Positions 1-7,951 of a stretch of 64,000 nt of DNA are shown here, piece after piece; the first letter of the stretch is position 1; each line of letters opens with the position of its first letter. The stretch comes from Streptomyces sp. Go-475 (GTDB lineage Bacteria; Actinomycetota; Actinomycetes; Streptomycetales; Streptomycetaceae). The DNA lies in assembly GCF_003330845.1 (NCBI RefSeq), contig NZ_CP026121.1, positions 3,701,501 through 3,765,500 of the forward strand, read 5' to 3'. The notes beneath the pieces were generated by a model. It was not told the DNA's origin, ran no database searches, and saw only the letters and a program-made list of their open reading frames with translations. The position numbers and the translations under genes are program-made.

Positions 1-478
1 CCTGGAAGCCCTCGTACTCGTCCTGGAGCCACATCTTGGGGAACTCGGCGATGGTCTCTTCCCAGATCTCCTTGGTGTGGTTCATGTCGGTGATGCCCGG
101 CAGGAACCCGAGGATCTCGTGCGAGCCGGCGCCCCGCCCGCTGCCGAACTCGAAGCGGTTGCCGCTGAGGTGGTCGAGCATGGCGACCTTCTCGGCGACC
201 TTCACGGGGTGGTTGACCTGGGCCAGCGGGTTGAAGATCCCCGAGCCGAGGTGGATCCGCTCGGTGGCGTGGGCCAGGTAGCCGAGGAAGACGTCGTTGG
301 CGGAGAGGTGCGAGTACTCGTCCAGGAAGTGGTGCTCGGACGCCCAGGCGTACTTGAAGCCGGACCTGTCCGCCTGGATGACGTACTCGGTCTCCTCCAT
401 CAGCGCCTTGTGCTCGGCGAGCGGGTCGGTCTCGGCCCGTTTGCCGACGTATCCCTGTACGAAGATGCCGAATTCCAA
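1..478 (-). CDS. LLM-class flavin-dependent oxidoreductase, N-terminal part (runs off the window)
   Basis: The complement strand encodes about 159 residues of a bacterial-luciferase-like (LLM) TIM-barrel monooxygenase; the C-terminal half lies beyond base 1. Visible family features are the EFGIF first beta strand, an E-H-H-F loop, a T-E-R-I-H-L-G-S-G strand and the D-H-L-S-G-N-R-F-E-F-G-S-G-R-G turn. The frame is closed by a TGA three codons before TTG at 478, so TTG is the only plausible start; no strong ribosome site precedes it. Two copies of the 19-bp operator lie 26-104 bases upstream, placing it in the catabolic regulon. The family uses FMNH2 or F420H2 to oxygenate or reduce substrates; which one applies here cannot be told from the fragment. 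Confidence 0.85.
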   Translation of the reverse strand, partial: MEFGIFVQGYVGKRAETDPLAEHKALMEETEYVIQADRSGFKYAWASEHHFLDEYSHLSANDVFLGYLAHATERIHLGSGIFNPLAQVNHPVKVAEKVAMLDHLSGNRFEFGSGRGAGSHEILGFLPGITDMNHTKEIWEETIAEFPKMWLQDEYEGFQ

Positions 479-503
479 GGAGGTTCACCGCCCCACGGGT
501 CTT

Positions 504-522
504 ATCTGACGGTTCGTCAGAT
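504..522. promoter_or_regulatory. 19-bp operator O1 (perfect copy) before the LLM gene
   Basis: ATCTGACGGTTCGTCAGAT: 8-base arms around a 3-base centre, 17 of 17 consensus positions. It lies 25 bases upstream of the TTG start at 478. Shape and size fit a TetR-family dimer site (inference). Confidence 0.85.
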
Positions 523-563
523 GCATGGCTCCGACTGTTCCACCGGCCCTCATGAGCGTCAAT

Positions 564-582
564 AGCTGACGAGCCGTCAGAT
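564..582. promoter_or_regulatory. 19-bp operator O2
   Basis: AGCTGACGAGCCGTCAGAT matches 15 of 17 consensus positions. It overlaps the stop codon (577-579) of the upstream SDR gene and is the second site before the LLM gene, 60 bases (about 5.7 helical turns) from O1 measured start to start. Confidence 0.75.
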
Positions 583-1347
583 AACGCTGACGCCCGCCAG
601 CCACCCCCCGTCGATCACGAACGGCTGCCCCGTGATGTACGACGAGTCCTCCGACGTGAGGAACAGCGCGAGCCTGGCCACCTCCTCCGGCTGCCCGACC
701 CGCCCCAGCGGCACCAGCTTGCGGTACAGCCGGTCGAGGCCCTTCGCGCTCTCCTCCGGATCGGCGTCCGGGTCGAGCCGCGCCGGGTTGGACATCGCCG
801 TGTCGACGGCCCCCGGGCAGACGGCGTTCACGCGTATCCCCCGCCCGGCCAGTTCCAGGGCGGCGACCCGGGTCAGCCCGAGCACGGCGTGCTTGGTCGC
901 CGCGTAGGAACCCACCCCCGCCATCCCGGTCAGGCCGGTGCAGGACGCGGTGTTGACGATCGTGCCTCCGTCGGCCATCTGCGGGGCGACCGTACGGATG
1001 CCCAGGAAGCAGCCCACCTGGTTGACCTGGACGACCTGCATGAACTCGTCGAGGGGCGTGTCGAGGAGGGAGTTGAAGCGCAGGATGCCGGCGTTGTTGA
1101 CGAGCCCGTCCAGGCGGCCGTAGGCGTCCTTGGTCGCGGCGACAGCAGCCTGCCAGTCGTCCTCCCGGCCGACGTCGAGATGGACGTACCGCGCGCCGAT
1201 CTCCTTGGCGAGGGCCTCGCCGCAGTCGTCGAGGACGTCGGCGACGACCACCCGGGCGCCCTCGGCCGCGAACAGCCGGGCCTCCTGCTCGCCCTGGCCG
1301 CGGGCGGCGCCGGTGATGATGACGACCCGTCCGTCGAGCTTGCCCAT
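577..1347 (-). CDS. Short-chain dehydrogenase/reductase (SDR)
   Basis: A 256-residue classical SDR that would oxidise a hydroxyl to a ketone (or the reverse) with NAD(P). The Rossmann motif TGAARGQG is at residues 12-19, NNAG at 84-87, and the catalytic Ser135, Tyr148 and Lys152 (YAATK) are all present; length is normal. GGGAG precedes the ATG. It follows the LLM oxidoreductase gene by 9 bases and is the third gene of a cotranscribed unit amidohydrolase-LLM-SDR controlled by operator O3. In the proposed pathway it would act on a beta-hydroxyacyl or ring hydroxyl group. The substrate is unknown; the sequence resembles the glucose-1-dehydrogenase/3-oxoacyl reductase type at family level only. 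Confidence 0.9.
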   Translation of the reverse strand: MGKLDGRVVIITGAARGQGEQEARLFAAEGARVVVADVLDDCGEALAKEIGARYVHLDVGREDDWQAAVAATKDAYGRLDGLVNNAGILRFNSLLDTPLDEFMQVVQVNQVGCFLGIRTVAPQMADGGTIVNTASCTGLTGMAGVGSYAATKHAVLGLTRVAALELAGRGIRVNAVCPGAVDTAMSNPARLDPDADPEESAKGLDRLYRKLVPLGRVGQPEEVARLALFLTSEDSSYITGQPFVIDGGWLAGVSVI

Positions 1348-1356
1348 GGCTCTCCC

Positions 1357-2277
1357 TCACAGCTCGGGGGCGACCTCGGCGCCGAACGCCGCGATCTGGT
1401 CGGTGAGTTCGGCACGGCTCCGGCTGCGGAAACGCACCTGGATCTGGTCCACGCCCATCGCCCGGTACGCCCGCAGCGACTCGGCGAGCACCCGCGGACG
1501 GCCGGTGAGGGTGCGGCGGCCCACGTCCCAGCCGGGGGTGCCGACGTACAGCGGCTCGGTGATCGCGCCCACGGTGAACGGCCCCCGCGCCTCCGCCCGT
1601 TCGCGCAGCTCCCGGATCCGCGCGAGCTGCGCGGGCAGCCGGTCCCTGGGGTCCCCCTGCGGGAGCCAGCCGTCGCCCTTGAGCGCGGCCCGGCGTACGG
1701 CGGCGGGCGAGGAGCCGCCGACCCACAGGGGTACGCGTTCCTGCGCGGGGCGGGGCCGCTGCCCGAGGCCCTCGAAGTCGTACCGCTTGCCGTGGTGCTC
1801 GGGGAACTCGTCCGGTCCGAGAGCGGCGCGCAGGGCGTCGAGGCACTCGTCGAGCACCGGCCCGCGCTGCCGGAAGTCCACGCCCAGGGCCTCGAACTCC
1901 TCCCGGACGTGTCCGGCGCCCACCCCGAGGACGAGCCGGCCGCCGCTGAGGTGGTCGAGGGTGGCGTACTGCTTGGCGGTGAGCAGCGGGTGCCGCAGTC
2001 CGACGACCGCGACATGGCTGAGCAGCCGGACGCGGGCGGTGGCGGCGGCGAGGAAGGAGAGCGTGGCGACCGGGTCGTACCAGACCGTGCTCATGGCGGC
2101 GGCCAGCCGGCGCGGGATGCCGACGTGGTCGCAGCTCGCCAGGTAGGCGAAACCGGCCCGGTCGGCGGTGCTGGCGATGTCGAGGAGGTCCTCGGGGCCC
2201 GCCGCCGCCTCCCAGGGCTCGGCGTAGAGGGTGCTCTGCGACTGGACGGGCAGCTGCATCCCGTACAGCAGGCTCAC
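1357..2277 (-). CDS. LLM-class F420-dependent oxidoreductase
   Basis: A 306-residue luciferase-like TIM-barrel protein of the F420-dependent subgroup. Features are an N-terminal QLPVQSQ strand, SCDHVGIPRRL, the D-H-L-S-G-G-R-L-V-L-G-V-G turn near residue 105 and VPLWVGGSSPAAVRRAA. The GTG start overlaps the stop of the amidohydrolase gene by four bases (GTGA), so the two are translationally coupled. It is a second, non-identical LLM protein beside the partial one at the window edge. Family members act as F420H2-dependent reductases or as monooxygenases, some of Baeyer-Villiger type. In this context ring oxygenation or reduction of an acyl-CoA is a reasonable inference, not shown. Confidence 0.88.
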   Translation of the reverse strand: MSLLYGMQLPVQSQSTLYAEPWEAAAGPEDLLDIASTADRAGFAYLASCDHVGIPRRLAAAMSTVWYDPVATLSFLAAATARVRLLSHVAVVGLRHPLLTAKQYATLDHLSGGRLVLGVGAGHVREEFEALGVDFRQRGPVLDECLDALRAALGPDEFPEHHGKRYDFEGLGQRPRPAQERVPLWVGGSSPAAVRRAALKGDGWLPQGDPRDRLPAQLARIRELRERAEARGPFTVGAITEPLYVGTPGWDVGRRTLTGRPRVLAESLRAYRAMGVDQIQVRFRSRSRAELTDQIAAFGAEVAPEL

Positions 2278-3527
2278 CGCGCACCGCCGGGGCCGGGCCA
2301 GAGCCCCTCGTCCGTGAGGCCCAGCAGGTCGATGGCGTTACCGCGCACGATCCGCTCCACCACGTCCGGCTCCAGGTGCCCCATCTGTGCCTCGCCGACC
2401 TCGCGTGACTTGGGCCAGGTGGAGTCGGAGTGGGGGTAGTCGGTCTCGTAGAGGACGTTGCCGACGCCGATGGAGTCGAGGTTGCGCAGCCCGAAGGCGT
2501 CGTCGAAGAAGCAGCCGTAGACGTGCTCGGCGAACAGTTCGGACGGCGGCCGGCGCACCTTGTCGGCGACGCCGCCCCAGCCCCGGTTCTCCTCCCACAC
2601 CACGTCGGCCCGCTCCAGGATGTAGGGGATCCAGCCGATCTGCCCCTCGGCGTACATGACCTTGAGGTTCGGGAACTGCTCGAACTTGCCGCTCATCAGC
2701 CAGTCGACCATCGAGAAGCAGCAGTTGGCGTAGGTGATGGTGGAGCCGACGGCGGGCGGGGCGTCCGCTGAGGTGGAGGGCATGCGGCTGGAGGAGCCGA
2801 TGTGCATGGCGACGACGGTGCCGGTCTCGTCGCACGCGGCGAGGAAGGGGTCCCAGTCGTCGGTGTGGACGGAGGGCAGGCCGAGGTAGGGCGGTATCTC
2901 GGAGAAGGCGACGGCACGGACACCGCGGGCGGCGTTGCGCCGGACCTCGGCGGCGGCCAGCTCGGCGTCCCACAGGGGGATGAGGGTGAGCGGGATGAGC
3001 CGGCCCCGCGCGTCGGGGCCGCACCACTCCTCCACCATCCAGTCGTTGTAGGCGCGGACGCACAGGAGGCCCAGCTCGTGGTCCTCGGCCTCGGTGAAGG
3101 TCTGGCCGCAGAAGCGCGGGAAGGTCGGGAAGCAGAGGGCGGACTGGACGTGGTTGACGTCCATGTCGGCGAGGCGCGCGGTGACGTCGTAGGAGCCGGG
3201 CCGCATCTGCTCGTAGGTGATGACCTCCAGCCTGATCTCGTCCCGGTCACAGCCGACGGCGGTGTCGAGCCGGGTCAAGGGCCGGCGCAGCTCCTCGTAG
3301 ACCCACCAGTCCCCGACGGGACCGTCGTCGCCGGGTTCGCCCATGACGGGCTTGAAGCGGCCGCCGAGGAAGGTCATCTCCTTCACGGGCGCCCGCACGA
3401 TCCGGGGGCCGGCGCCCCGGTACTTCGCCGGGAGCCGGTCCTGCCAGACGGTCGCGGGCTCCACGGTGTGGTCGTCCACGGAGATGATCAGCGGAAACGT
3501 GCTCGCGTGGGTGTCCATGGCGCTCAC
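2274..3527 (-). CDS. Amidohydrolase-superfamily protein (amidohydrolase 2 type), copy 1
   Basis: A 417-residue TIM-barrel metal-dependent hydrolase or decarboxylase of the ACMSD/amidohydrolase-2 type. The N-terminal SVDDHTVEP carries the D-x-H-like metal motif, HIGSSS the metal histidine after strand 5, and YETDYPHSDSTWP the late aspartate. A close paralogue lies at 46370-47566 and shares FP-x-FPRFCGQTF, AYNDWMVEEWCG and CVRAYND blocks. The start is GTG at 3527 or, better aligned with the paralogue, ATG at 3518; neither has a clear ribosome site, and the operator ends only 10 bases upstream, so the message may be leaderless. It is the first gene of amidohydrolase-LLM-SDR. Expected role: C-C or C-N bond hydrolysis or decarboxylation of a ring-opened intermediate. 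Confidence 0.88.
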   Translation of the reverse strand: MSAMDTHASTFPLIISVDDHTVEPATVWQDRLPAKYRGAGPRIVRAPVKEMTFLGGRFKPVMGEPGDDGPVGDWWVYEELRRPLTRLDTAVGCDRDEIRLEVITYEQMRPGSYDVTARLADMDVNHVQSALCFPTFPRFCGQTFTEAEDHELGLLCVRAYNDWMVEEWCGPDARGRLIPLTLIPLWDAELAAAEVRRNAARGVRAVAFSEIPPYLGLPSVHTDDWDPFLAACDETGTVVAMHIGSSSRMPSTSADAPPAVGSTITYANCCFSMVDWLMSGKFEQFPNLKVMYAEGQIGWIPYILERADVVWEENRGWGGVADKVRRPPSELFAEHVYGCFFDDAFGLRNLDSIGVGNVLYETDYPHSDSTWPKSREVGEAQMGHLEPDVVERIVRGNAIDLLGLTDEGLWPGPGGAR

Positions 3528-3537
3528 GGTAGCGCCG

Positions 3538-3556
3538 ATCTGACGGATCGTCAGCT
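3538..3556. promoter_or_regulatory. 19-bp operator O3 between amidohydrolase and afsR
   Basis: ATCTGACGGATCGTCAGCT, 16 of 17 consensus positions, 10-11 bases before the amidohydrolase GTG. The divergent afsR start is 190 bases away on the other side. Confidence 0.85.
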
Positions 3557-3745
3557 ATGTGTACGCGGTCCGGTTCCGGCCACGATGGCCTGGTCGGAGC
3601 GGCCCGCCCCGGGTCCCTGCGGAGAGAGTGTGCAGACCTCGTGGACTCCCGTGCGTCGGCCTGTGATCGGTGTCTCCCACGGCTGACGTATCCGCCGCAC
3701 ACAAGGCAAACTGGCCTGGTTGCTCAGGATGCCTAGGGGGACTGC

Positions 3746-6727
3746 ATGGACGGTGTACCGGACGGTGTGCCGCGCGTACCGGAGCAGCGGCGTACCGGCT
3801 TCCCGGCGGGATCGCCGGATTCCGCAGGACCGGCGGGGTTCACGGCACTGCGCTTCGGCGTGCTCGGCCCGGTGCGCGCCTGGCGCGGCGACGAGCCGAT
3901 CAACACCGGGTCCCCCCAGCAACGCGCCCTGCTCGCCGCCCTGCTGCTGCGCGAGGGCCGCACGGCGACGGCGGCGGAGCTGATCGACGCCCTGTGGGGC
4001 GAGGAACCGCCCTCGCAGGCCCTGGCGGCGCTGCGGACGTACGCCTCCCGGCTGCGCAAGGTGCTCGACCCGGGCGTCCTGGTCAGCGAGTCCGGCGGAT
4101 ACGCGGTGCGGGACCTCGCCGAGGGCGCCCTGGACCTGGCCGTCGCCCAGGACCTGGCGACCGAGGCGGAGAAGGCCCGGTCGGCCGGCGACCTCTGCCA
4201 CGCCCGCGAGGTGCTGCGGCGCGCCCTCGCCCTGTGGGACGGGGAGACCCTGGCGGGCGTCCCCGGCCCGTACGCGGAGGCGCAGCGCGTCCGCCTGGAG
4301 GAGTGGCGGCTGCAACTCCTAGAAACGCGCCTCGACATGGACCTGGAGCAGGGCTGCCACGCCGAGGCCGTCTCCGAGCTCACCGCCCTCACCGCCGCCC
4401 ACCCGCTGCGCGAACGGCTCCGCGAGCTGCTGATGCTGGCCCTGTACCGCAGCGGCCGCCAGGCCGAGGCCCTCGCCGTGTACGCCGACACCCGCCGCCT
4501 GCTCGCCGACGAACTGGGCGTCGACCCGCGCCCCGGCCTGAGCGAACTCCAGCAGCGGATCCTCCAGGCGGACCCGGGCCTGGCGGAGCCCTCCTCCCCG
4601 GCCCCCGAGCCGGCCGCCGTCCCGGTCCGCCCGGCCCAACTGCCCGCGACGGTGCCGGACTTCACCGGCCGCTCCGGCTTCGTCCGCGAACTGGGCGACC
4701 TCCTGGCCGCCGCCGAGGGCCGGGTCATGGCGGTGTCGGCCCTGGCGGGCATCGGCGGCGTGGGCAAGACGACCCTCGCCGTGCACGTGGCCCACCAGGC
4801 GCGCTCGGCGTTCCCGGACGGGCAGCTGTACGTCGACCTCCAGGGCGCGGGCGCCCGCGCGGCGGAACCGGAGACGGTCCTCGGCTCGTTCCTGCGCGCC
4901 CTCGGCACCGCCGACTCGGCCATCCCCGACTCCCTGGAGGAGCGCGCGGCGCTGTACCGCTCGGTGCTGGCCGGCCGCCGCGTCCTGGTCCTGCTGGACA
5001 ACGCCCGCGACGCCGCCCAGGTCCGCCCCCTGCTGCCCGGCACGGACGGCTGCGCCGCCCTGGTCACCTCCCGGGTGCGGATGGTGGACCTGGCGGGCGC
5101 CCACCTGGTCGACCTGGACGTGATGTCCCCGGACGAGGCGCTGGCGCTGTTCACGAAGATCGTCGGCGAGGAGCGGGTGGCGTCCGAGCGGAAGGCCGCC
5201 CTGGACGTGGTCGCGGCCTGCGGCTTCCTGCCGCTGGCGATCCGCATCGCCGCCTCCCGCCTGGCGGCCCGGCGCACCTGGACGGTGTCGGTCCTGGCGG
5301 CGAAACTCGCCGACGAACGCCGCCGCCTGGACGAACTCCAGGCCGGCGACCTCGCGGTGAAGGCCACCTTCGAGCTGGGCTACGGCCAGCTGGAGCCCGC
5401 CCAGGCCCGCGCCTTCCGCCTGCTGGGCCTGGCCGACGGCCCGGACATCTCCCTCGCGGCGGCGGCCGCCGTCCTGGACCTGCCCGTGGAGGAGACGGAG
5501 GACCTGCTGGAGTCCCTCGTCGACACCTCCCTCCTGGAGTCGGCGGCCCCCGGCCGCTACCGCTTCCACGACCTCGTACGGCTCTACGCGCGTGCGTGCG
5601 CGGAACGCGACGAGATGCCGCCGAGCGAGCGGGGGGCGGCGGTCTCCCGCCTGCTGGACTTCTACCTGGCCTCGGCGGCGGCCGTGTACGCGATCGAACG
5701 GCCGGGCGACCGACTGGTGGACCATCTCGCCCCGACGACGCACCAGGGCCTGTCCTTCGGCAGCAGGGAGGCGGCCCTCGACTGGCTCTTCGCCGAGGCC
5801 GAGTGCCTGCTGGCCTGTGTCGTGCAGTCGCTGCTCGCACCCACGCTCCGGCGGGCGGCCGGCCTTCTCCTCGTGGCGAAGGACCTTTCCGAGTCCGGCG
5901 CCAGCTCGCTCTTCTACGAGCGGGCCGCCACCGCACTGTGCCGGGCGGCCCAGCAACTGGGCGACGCTCATGTCGAGGCGCAGGCGCGCACCACCCTGGC
6001 GCAGGTGCACGTGCGCGCCGGGCGCTTCGACGAAGCGGCTGTCGAGGCGAGCAAGGCGATGACCCTGGAATCGGCCGAGGACCCGTGGTCCATGTGCAAC
6101 GCCCCCCTGGAACGCGGCGTCATCGCCTTCTACAAGAACGAACTGGAGGCCGCCGAGACCTACCTGAGCATCGCCCTGGACAACTTCCGCGATGACCGGA
6201 ACGCCCCCGGAGAGGCCAGCGCACTGTGCAACCTCTCCCGTGTGCATCTGGCCCTGGGCAAGACGAGCACGGCCATCTCGCTCGTGGAGCAGGGCATCGA
6301 GATCTACGACGGCCTGGGAGCGGCCCTGCGTCTGGCAAACGGACGGTACGCCCTCGGGCTCGCGCTGACCGTCGCGGGCCGGTACGGCGAGGCGCTGGAA
6401 CAACTCAGCGCGGCGCTGGCCGTCTTCCGTGAGAACCGCCAGCCGCTCTGGGAGGGCGTGACACACTTCCGTATCGCGGAGGTGCACCTCGCGGCGGGCC
6501 GTCCGCCGCTCGCGGCCGCCCACGCGGAGCAGGCCATCGCCCTGCGCGGCATCGGCGGGGAGTGGCGTCGTGGGACGGTCCTCACCGTGCTGGGCAAGGC
6601 CCTGCTGGAACTCGGCCAGCCCGACCGCGCCCGTGCCTGCTGGCAGGAAGCCCTGACGATCTACGACAACCTGGGCTCCGCGGAGGCGTCCGAGGTGCGC
6701 GCGCTGCTCAGCCCCGTGGCCCCCTGA
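3746..6727 (+). CDS. afsR: AfsR, SARP-type pleiotropic transcriptional activator
   Basis: A 993-residue regulator, the length I recall for S. coelicolor AfsR. An OmpR-like winged helix (about residues 32-115, starting FGVLGPV) and bacterial transcriptional activation domain (about 120-270) make the SARP module. A central NB-ARC ATPase has Walker A GIGGVGKTT near residue 335 and Walker B RRVLVLLDN near 411; the C-terminal third (about 650-993) is TPR-like. AfsR is phosphorylated by AfsK and then activates afsS, raising antibiotic production. ATG at 3746 follows TAGGGGGA. Immediately downstream are the AfsR box and afsS. It diverges from an operator-controlled amidohydrolase gene. GC3 is uniformly high and no damage is seen. 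Confidence 0.97.
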   Translation: MDGVPDGVPRVPEQRRTGFPAGSPDSAGPAGFTALRFGVLGPVRAWRGDEPINTGSPQQRALLAALLLREGRTATAAELIDALWGEEPPSQALAALRTYASRLRKVLDPGVLVSESGGYAVRDLAEGALDLAVAQDLATEAEKARSAGDLCHAREVLRRALALWDGETLAGVPGPYAEAQRVRLEEWRLQLLETRLDMDLEQGCHAEAVSELTALTAAHPLRERLRELLMLALYRSGRQAEALAVYADTRRLLADELGVDPRPGLSELQQRILQADPGLAEPSSPAPEPAAVPVRPAQLPATVPDFTGRSGFVRELGDLLAAAEGRVMAVSALAGIGGVGKTTLAVHVAHQARSAFPDGQLYVDLQGAGARAAEPETVLGSFLRALGTADSAIPDSLEERAALYRSVLAGRRVLVLLDNARDAAQVRPLLPGTDGCAALVTSRVRMVDLAGAHLVDLDVMSPDEALALFTKIVGEERVASERKAALDVVAACGFLPLAIRIAASRLAARRTWTVSVLAAKLADERRRLDELQAGDLAVKATFELGYGQLEPAQARAFRLLGLADGPDISLAAAAAVLDLPVEETEDLLESLVDTSLLESAAPGRYRFHDLVRLYARACAERDEMPPSERGAAVSRLLDFYLASAAAVYAIERPGDRLVDHLAPTTHQGLSFGSREAALDWLFAEAECLLACVVQSLLAPTLRRAAGLLLVAKDLSESGASSLFYERAATALCRAAQQLGDAHVEAQARTTLAQVHVRAGRFDEAAVEASKAMTLESAEDPWSMCNAPLERGVIAFYKNELEAAETYLSIALDNFRDDRNAPGEASALCNLSRVHLALGKTSTAISLVEQGIEIYDGLGAALRLANGRYALGLALTVAGRYGEALEQLSAALAVFRENRQPLWEGVTHFRIAEVHLAAGRPPLAAAHAEQAIALRGIGGEWRRGTVLTVLGKALLELGQPDRARACWQEALTIYDNLGSAEASEVRALLSPVAP

Positions 6728-6741
6728 ACGCGCCGGAGTGG

Positions 6742-6765
6742 GCGTTCATCGTTCGTTTATCGCCG
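6742..6765 (+). promoter_or_regulatory. AfsR / PhoP direct-repeat box in the afsS promoter
   Basis: Two adjacent 11-base repeats, GCGTTCATCGT at 6742 and TCGTTTATCGC at 6753, also readable as PHO-box-like units GTTCATCGTTC and GTTTATCGCCG. In S. coelicolor AfsR and PhoP compete for overlapping sites at the afsS promoter; this arrangement matches. The box begins 15 bases after the afsR stop codon and about 175 bases before the afsS start. Confidence 0.75.
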
Positions 6766-6940
6766 CCGGGCACTCTGTTGCCACCAACCCGTCGCGTCGG
6801 GGGGCAGACGGTTTGGTCAACGGCCGTACACGTACGGTGTACCGGCCTTCGGACGCTCGTTCGGCAACCCACGGGGGAGTTGCCGGACGGGCGTCCTGTG
6901 AAGCGGCAACCGGCCCATGTCACAGAGAGAGATCCATTCC

Positions 6941-7126
6941 ATGAGCGACAAGGTCAAGCCCGAGGACACGCACATCTCCGGTGGGGAAGACGGGGACATC
7001 AAGCCCCAGGACACGCACATCTCCTCCGGGGAGCTGGACACGGGCGACATCAAGCCTCTCGACACCCACATCTCCGGCGGCACCGCCACCCCGCTGGACA
7101 CCCACATCTCGGACGAGAAGGCCTGA
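6941..7126 (+). CDS. afsS: AfsS, small sigma-like activator of secondary metabolism
   Basis: A 61-residue acidic protein beginning MSDKVKPEDTHISGG. It is made of four copies of a short unit ending D-T-H-I-S (residues 9-13, 24-28, 41-45 and 53-57), the T-H-I repeat pattern typical of AfsS. An in-frame ATG at 6917 exists, but MSDKV matches the known N-terminus and follows GAGAGAG at a usable distance. Transcription depends on phosphorylated AfsR binding the box at 6742-6765. AfsS then stimulates antibiotic gene clusters by an incompletely known mechanism. A hairpin 35 bases after the stop ends the transcript. Confidence 0.95.
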   Translation: MSDKVKPEDTHISGGEDGDIKPQDTHISSGELDTGDIKPLDTHISGGTATPLDTHISDEKA

Positions 7127-7160
7127 CGGACCTGATCCGACGGGGGACTTCGGGGGAGCA

Positions 7161-7199
7161 TCGGCCGCGGCGGCGCGGAGGGGGAGCCGTCGCGGCCGA
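7161..7199 (+). terminator. Hairpin terminator after afsS
   Basis: Arms TCGGCCGCGGCG (7161-7172) and CGTCGCGGCCGA (7188-7199) pair with one mismatch around a 15-base loop, without a U tract, as is common in Streptomyces. Confidence 0.6.
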
Positions 7200-7226
7200 C
7201 GCGCGTCCGGACGCGGGATCGCTCCG

Positions 7227-7622
7227 CTACAGCGGAACGACCCTGACGCCCGGCCCGCAGAGCTTTCCCATGCCGTCCTCGTCGGACGTGAAGAACACCA
7301 CGCCCCCGGGCTGCCGACCGGCGATCACGGCCAGGGCGGCGTCGATCGCGTGCTTGTGGCCGTGCAGGCCCGTGTCCTGGAGCAGGGTGACGGTGGCGTC
7401 GGCGACGTCCCGCGTCACGGGTTCGACCACGACCCGCGACATCGCCCACGCTCAAGCGGCACGCCGTACCCGACCGTGGTACGCCTCGATCAGCGTCATG
7501 GAGCTGGTCACGACGCGAATGCCCGAGCGATGGGCGTCCTTGAGCCGCGCCAGCATCACCCGGTCCCCCAGCACGGCCCGCGAGAGCGCCTCACAATCCA
7601 GCACATAGCAGGACGGCAACAT
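7227..7622 (-). pseudogene. PIN-domain (VapC-like) toxin interrupted by an in-frame TGA
   Basis: Read from ATG 7622 the complement strand gives the first half of a PIN ribonuclease: MLPSCYVLDCEALS with the first acidic residue D9, then SSMTLIEAYHG with the conserved glutamate. The frame then meets TGA at 7452-7454. Without any frame change it continues as AWAMSRVVVEPVT, HKHAIDAALAV (third acidic residue) and FTSDEDGM (fourth), ending at 7227. All four catalytic acidic residues are therefore present but split by one stop codon, at a position where relatives, as I recall them, have tryptophan (TGG to TGA would explain it). The start follows GGAAGG. Most likely a decayed toxin; a sequencing error or readthrough is possible. 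Confidence 0.75.
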
Positions 7623-7676
7623 CAGCTCGCCTTCCGGCAATGCTCACCCTGCTCCGTGAAGTGGCGCTCGAACTAG

Positions 7677-7865
7677 CTCGCCGAGGAGATCCGGCAGGAG
7701 GTCGGGTCCGGCGGCTTCAGTGCCTATGTCACGCGGGCCATAGAGCGTCAGCGGGACCAGGACCGGCTGGGCGAGCTGGTGGCGTGGCTGGAGGAGGAGC
7801 ACGGCCCCGTCACCGACGACGAGCTCGCGTCGGCCGAGGCCGAGCGCAGGGACGGACGACGGCTT
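7677..7865 (+). pseudogene. Antitoxin remnant (CopG-like antitoxin without its N-terminus)
   Basis: The plus strand encodes LAEEIRQEV, GSGGFSAYVTRAIERQR, LGELVAWLEEEHGPV and TDDELASAEAERR, the C-terminal part of a family of actinobacterial antitoxins usually found beside PIN toxins. An in-frame TAG at 7674-7676 sits directly before it, so the N-terminal DNA-binding part is gone, and the C-terminus runs on into unrelated sequence. It lies divergently from the broken PIN gene although such antitoxin genes normally precede the toxin on the same strand, which points to rearrangement as well as decay. Function is probably lost. Confidence 0.6.
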
Positions 7866-7951
7866 CGGCCCGACAGCGTGCGCGGCGGCTCACGGCACGC
7901 CATAGTGGGTCGGAAAAGATCACCTGTCGGCTCGATCGTGAAGGTGGCAGC

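Noticed and set aside
485..2284. 599-codon open frame on the minus strand across the SDR and LLM genes
   Set aside because: A high-GC shadow frame: Arg/Pro/Gly-rich, no domain, overlapping two well-supported genes.
7640..7951. N-terminal extension of the lactonase to 411 residues
   Set aside because: The extension is antitoxin debris read in another frame; ATG 7952 with AAGGTGG starts a normal-length lactonase-like protein.
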